This document shows positions 15,399-17,532 of a DNA stretch of 17,532 nt, one piece after another; within the stretch, counting starts at the first letter, position 1, and the number at the start of each line of letters is the position of its first letter. The DNA comes from CAZDCZ01 sp964504155 (lineage in GTDB: Bacteria; Bacteroidota; Bacteroidia; Bacteroidales; UBA12077). Both the position numbers and the translations under genes were made by a program. Location: the NCBI GenBank assembly GCA_964504155.1, contig CAZDCZ010000064.1, positions 1 through 17,532 on the forward strand. The letters run 5' to 3'. The notes under the pieces are model-generated. The model did not search any database. It was not told where the DNA came from and saw only the letters and a list, made by a program, of their open reading frames with translations.

Positions 15399-15916
15399 TT
15401 GCAAAAGATAAAAAGTAAAATATTTAGTATTTGTATTCTATTATTTGTGATTTTGTATTCAATTACTTCTCTTAAAGCAAATAATAATGTTTTAGATTCT
15501 GACAGTACTTCTTCTTCTAATAAAAAGATTTATTTCACACTTAAATACGGACAAGGAGGATTCAGCGATTCACGATCACCATTAAATAAATTGGGAGGTG
15601 GACAACTGGCTATTTGTGTTCAACATAAAGATTATCCGATAGCAATATCATTATCGACAGAATATTATACAAATAGTGCTGACCCGACAAATCCATACGA
15701 GATATATGATATGAATGGTGCCAATATTTTTTATTCGAGATATTTNNNNNNNNNNNNNNNNNNNNNNNNNNNNNNNNNNNNNNNNNNNNNNNNNNNNNNN
15801 NNNNNNNNNNNNNNNNNNNNNNNNNNNNNNNNNNNNNNNNNNNNNAAAAAACCGATTTAGTAGATTTTAGTGAGCATATCCTTTTAATTGGAATTACATT
15901 TAATTTTAAATTGTAG
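15399..15916 (+). CDS. Outer-membrane beta-barrel-like protein, interrupted by assembly gap
   Basis: Starts at TTG 15399; a stop codon 6 nt upstream in the same frame excludes a longer start. A signal peptide covers about residues 1-27. The known N-terminal part is beta-rich (KIYFTLKYGQGGF, LAICVQHKDYPIAISLSTEYY), as in outer-membrane barrels. An N run replaces the middle. After the gap, the frame starting at ACC 15851 encodes TDLVDFSEHILL and IGITFNFKL, then stops at 15914-15916. That is a typical barrel-end strand with alternating aromatic and aliphatic residues. The upstream frame read straight through the Ns would stop at 15858-15860, so the true gap is not 100 bases. Identity beyond a small barrel protein is unknown. 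Confidence 0.6.
15746..15845. other. Assembly gap of exactly 100 N
   Basis: One hundred consecutive Ns, the conventional placeholder for a gap of unknown size. Joining the barrel-protein frames on both sides requires a true length of 2 modulo 3. Confidence 0.97.
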
Positions 15917-16092
15917 AACCATTATGTACAATAAGTAGTATTAACCTTCTATGTTGTAATCCAAATTTTATTTAAGTTCTTTATTAATAATCAAACAATT
16001 AGTTTAAGTATTTGGTATTGATATAATATCTGCTTTATGAACAAATAATTGTGTTAATACTACATTATAGAACAAGTTGATAACTGTGCCTG

Positions 16093-16123
16093 TTTGATAA
16101 TTATAGGAAAAAAGCTTAACTTG
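16093..16123 (+). promoter_or_regulatory. Possible promoter for the DUF438 gene
   Basis: TTTG (16093-16096), a 20-nt spacer and TAACTTG (16117-16123) approximate the -33/-7 pair, with one T missing from the -7 box. The leader would be about 70 nt. This is the best candidate in the 281-bp gap (15917-16197), which otherwise shows only a hairpin near its end. Confidence 0.25.
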
Positions 16124-16149
16124 CTCTGAACTTAAAATGAAATAGTAAA

Positions 16150-16174
16150 ACTCCGATTATCTAAATCGCAGAGT
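16150..16174 (+). promoter_or_regulatory. Leader hairpin before the DUF438 gene
   Basis: ACTC plus CGATT (16150-16158) pair with AATCG (16064+100 to 16068+100, that is 16164-16168) plus GAGT (16171-16174), with a 5-nt loop and a 2-nt bulge. It ends 23 nt before the ATG. A purine-rich AGAAAGGA (16183-16190) between hairpin and start can serve as a Shine-Dalgarno sequence, which is unusual for this window. Confidence 0.4.
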
Positions 16175-16197
16175 GTACAAACAGAAAGGAATATATT

Positions 16198-17427
16198 ATG
16201 TCAGAATTTATTAATAACAATGAAAAAAGAGTAGAAGAATTACTTGCATTTTCTCTTGGAATGATGAATGGAGAAGATGGAAAGATGCTTCTTGAAAAGT
16301 ATAAGGAAGCAATAGAACATGTTACACCTCACGATATGTTAAATCTTGAAGATAAACAGATGCAAATGGGTGTTAAACCAAAAGCTATTAAGAAAGATGT
16401 TGATAAAGTGATAAATGTCTTTTTTAATAAACTTAAAGAATATAGTTGGGAAAAACCGAAAGAAGGAACTTTCCTTTATTACCTGATGTTAGAAAACAGG
16501 GCTTATGAGTTTAAATTGAATGAAGTTAAGAAAATAATAAAAAGTTATAAAGGTCGTGAAGTATCAGATTTTAGTCAATTAAAAAATGATTTACTTAATC
16601 GGTTTGAAGAATTTTTAAAGTTTGAATCTCATTATGTTAAAAAAGAAAATATTCTTTTCCCTTTCCTCGAAAAGAAATGGAGCACTTATCGTCCAATAAC
16701 TGTTATGTGGTCTTTACATGATGATATTCGTAAATTATTAAAACAAATAATTATTACTCTTAAATCAGATACATCATCGTGGAAAGGTCTTAATAAGGAG
16801 ATTGGAGCTTATTATTCATTGGTATTTGGAATGATACAAAAAGAAGACTTGATAATATATCCTGTTGCTTCCGAGACTGTTACAGATAAGGAATGGGGTG
16901 AAATGCATAATCAAAGTTTCGAATATCCTTTTCCATTTATAGAAGAGCCGGCTAAACCTAAAACCATAAAAGAGCAGAGCTTTAAAAAACAAACAGAGAT
17001 TTCAGAAATTGATGGCGATTTAAAATTAAAATCAGAAACAGGAGAACTCAGTCTTGACCAAATATTGCTATTGTTAAATAATTTGCCGGTAGATATTACA
17101 TTTGTTGATGAAAACGACAGAGTGAAATTTTTCTCAAGACCTAAAGAACGATTTTTCCCACGTTCACCTGCAATAATCGGACGTGCAGTTCAAAATTGTC
17201 ATCCACCCGAGAGTGTGCATATTGTTGAGAAAATTGTAGCTGCCTTTAAAAACGGAGAAAAAGATAATGCAAAGTTTTGGCTAGAGTTGAAAGGTAAATT
17301 TATTCTAATCCAATATTTTGCTCTTAGAAATGATAAAAACGAATATAAAGGAGTTATAGAAGTAAGTCAGGATGTTACAGAAATTAGAGCTCTTAAAGGA
17401 GAGCAAAGATTATTAGATTGGCTTTAG
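16198..17427 (+). CDS. DUF438 protein with hemerythrin-like and PAS domains
   Basis: 409 aa with the three-part DUF438 layout. The N-terminal DUF438 domain (about 1-75) begins with the typical MSEFINNNEKR. A hemerythrin-like helical bundle (about 85-235) has His145-x4-Glu150 (HYVKKENILFPFLE), His174 (WSLHDDIRK) and Glu216 (KEDLIIYPVA). The C-terminal PAS domain (about 285-400) has the family motif RSPAIIGRAVQNCHPPESVH (322-341). The family is thought to sense or handle small ligands such as NO or redox signals through a metal centre and PAS cofactor; this is from family context, not shown here. The stretch equivalent to the usual HxxH before the EN pair reads Thr91-x-x-Tyr94, so the di-iron site may be incomplete. 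The start is supported by the leader and by AGAAAGGA. No regulator or NO-detox gene is adjacent within the window. Confidence 0.88.
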   Translation: MSEFINNNEKRVEELLAFSLGMMNGEDGKMLLEKYKEAIEHVTPHDMLNLEDKQMQMGVKPKAIKKDVDKVINVFFNKLKEYSWEKPKEGTFLYYLMLENRAYEFKLNEVKKIIKSYKGREVSDFSQLKNDLLNRFEEFLKFESHYVKKENILFPFLEKKWSTYRPITVMWSLHDDIRKLLKQIIITLKSDTSSWKGLNKEIGAYYSLVFGMIQKEDLIIYPVASETVTDKEWGEMHNQSFEYPFPFIEEPAKPKTIKEQSFKKQTEISEIDGDLKLKSETGELSLDQILLLLNNLPVDITFVDENDRVKFFSRPKERFFPRSPAIIGRAVQNCHPPESVHIVEKIVAAFKNGEKDNAKFWLELKGKFILIQYFALRNDKNEYKGVIEVSQDVTEIRALKGEQRLLDWL

Positions 17428-17432
17428 AAAAA

Positions 17433-17454
17433 TTGTTAATAGTTTAATTAACAA
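17433..17454 (+). terminator. Weak hairpin after the DUF438 gene
   Basis: TTGTTAAT (17433-17440) pairs exactly with ATTAACAA (17447-17454) around a 6-nt loop. It sits 5 nt after the stop, but the stem is AT-rich and no U-tract follows, so termination would be weak. Confidence 0.35.
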
Positions 17455-17492
17455 AGCATTATTGTGTGTTTTAGTATAACAATTTTAAAAGC

Positions 17493-17522
17493 TTTGGAAA
17501 ATATTAATTCGTGGTAACTTTA
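17493..17522 (+). promoter_or_regulatory. Bacteroidota-type promoter pointing out of the window
   Basis: TTTG (17493-17496), an 18-nt spacer and TAACTTTA (17515-17522) fit the -33/-7 arrangement with one mismatch. It suggests that another plus-strand gene begins just past the right edge. Confidence 0.4.
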
Positions 17523-17532
17523 TATTTTAGTT

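Noticed and set aside
15846..15860. C-terminus KKPI after the gap
   Set aside because: The reading depends on the arbitrary 100-N length; the other frame ends in a credible beta-barrel strand.

Overview
The window looks like a chromosomal segment of a low-GC Bacteroidota bacterium, probably from the Bacteroidales/Marinilabiliales side. The clues are very AT-rich DNA, A-rich start regions mostly without Shine-Dalgarno sequences, promoter-like TAnnTTTG -7 boxes, a two-component-type propeller/Y_Y_Y sensor, LPP20-type lipoproteins and a beta-barrel protein. The genus cannot be named from sequence alone. No tRNA, rRNA, CRISPR array, transposase or phage gene was seen. No gene-free stretch exceeds 300 bases; the longest are 15917-16197, 13035-13234 and 14769-14928.

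Left part, minus strand (74-6813). ribD (riboflavin synthesis) is followed by a two-gene signalling operon. Its first gene encodes a lipoprotein with nine TPRs, two Ig-like domains and a caspase-type (C14) peptidase domain with an intact His/Cys dyad. The second encodes a double-propeller/Y_Y_Y/transmembrane sensor ending in a SpoIIE (PP2C) phosphatase. The 5' end of the sensor gene carries a perfect 38-bp palindrome (3201-3238) shaped like an intrinsic terminator, inside the signal-peptide codons.

Middle, plus strand (6834-11496). prmC starts only 20 bp from the divergent ribD start and is followed by recX, 1 nt after its stop. Next come two LPP20-like lipoprotein genes, a good terminator, and prfB (release factor 2). 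prfB is split by the classical programmed +1 frameshift (AGGAGG-TAT-CTT-TGA-C), so the real protein begins at 10389, not at the in-frame GTG at 10504. PrmC methylates the GGQ motif of release factors, so a modifying enzyme and its substrate are encoded 2.7 kb apart.

Right part, plus strand (11640-17427). This holds fumC, a secreted thioredoxin-fold protein with a single active-site Cys, a DUF4190-like membrane protein coupled to a DUF2752-like protein, a VOC/glyoxalase-fold protein, an outer-membrane beta-barrel gene interrupted by a 100-N assembly gap, and a DUF438/hemerythrin-like/PAS protein. A second terminator-shaped hairpin with a U-tract (14411-14454) lies inside the first membrane-helix codons of the DUF2752 gene. 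Both tightly spaced gene pairs, caspase/phosphatase and DUF4190/DUF2752, thus carry a terminator-like hairpin just inside the downstream reading frame. This shared layout is the most unusual structural signal in the window.
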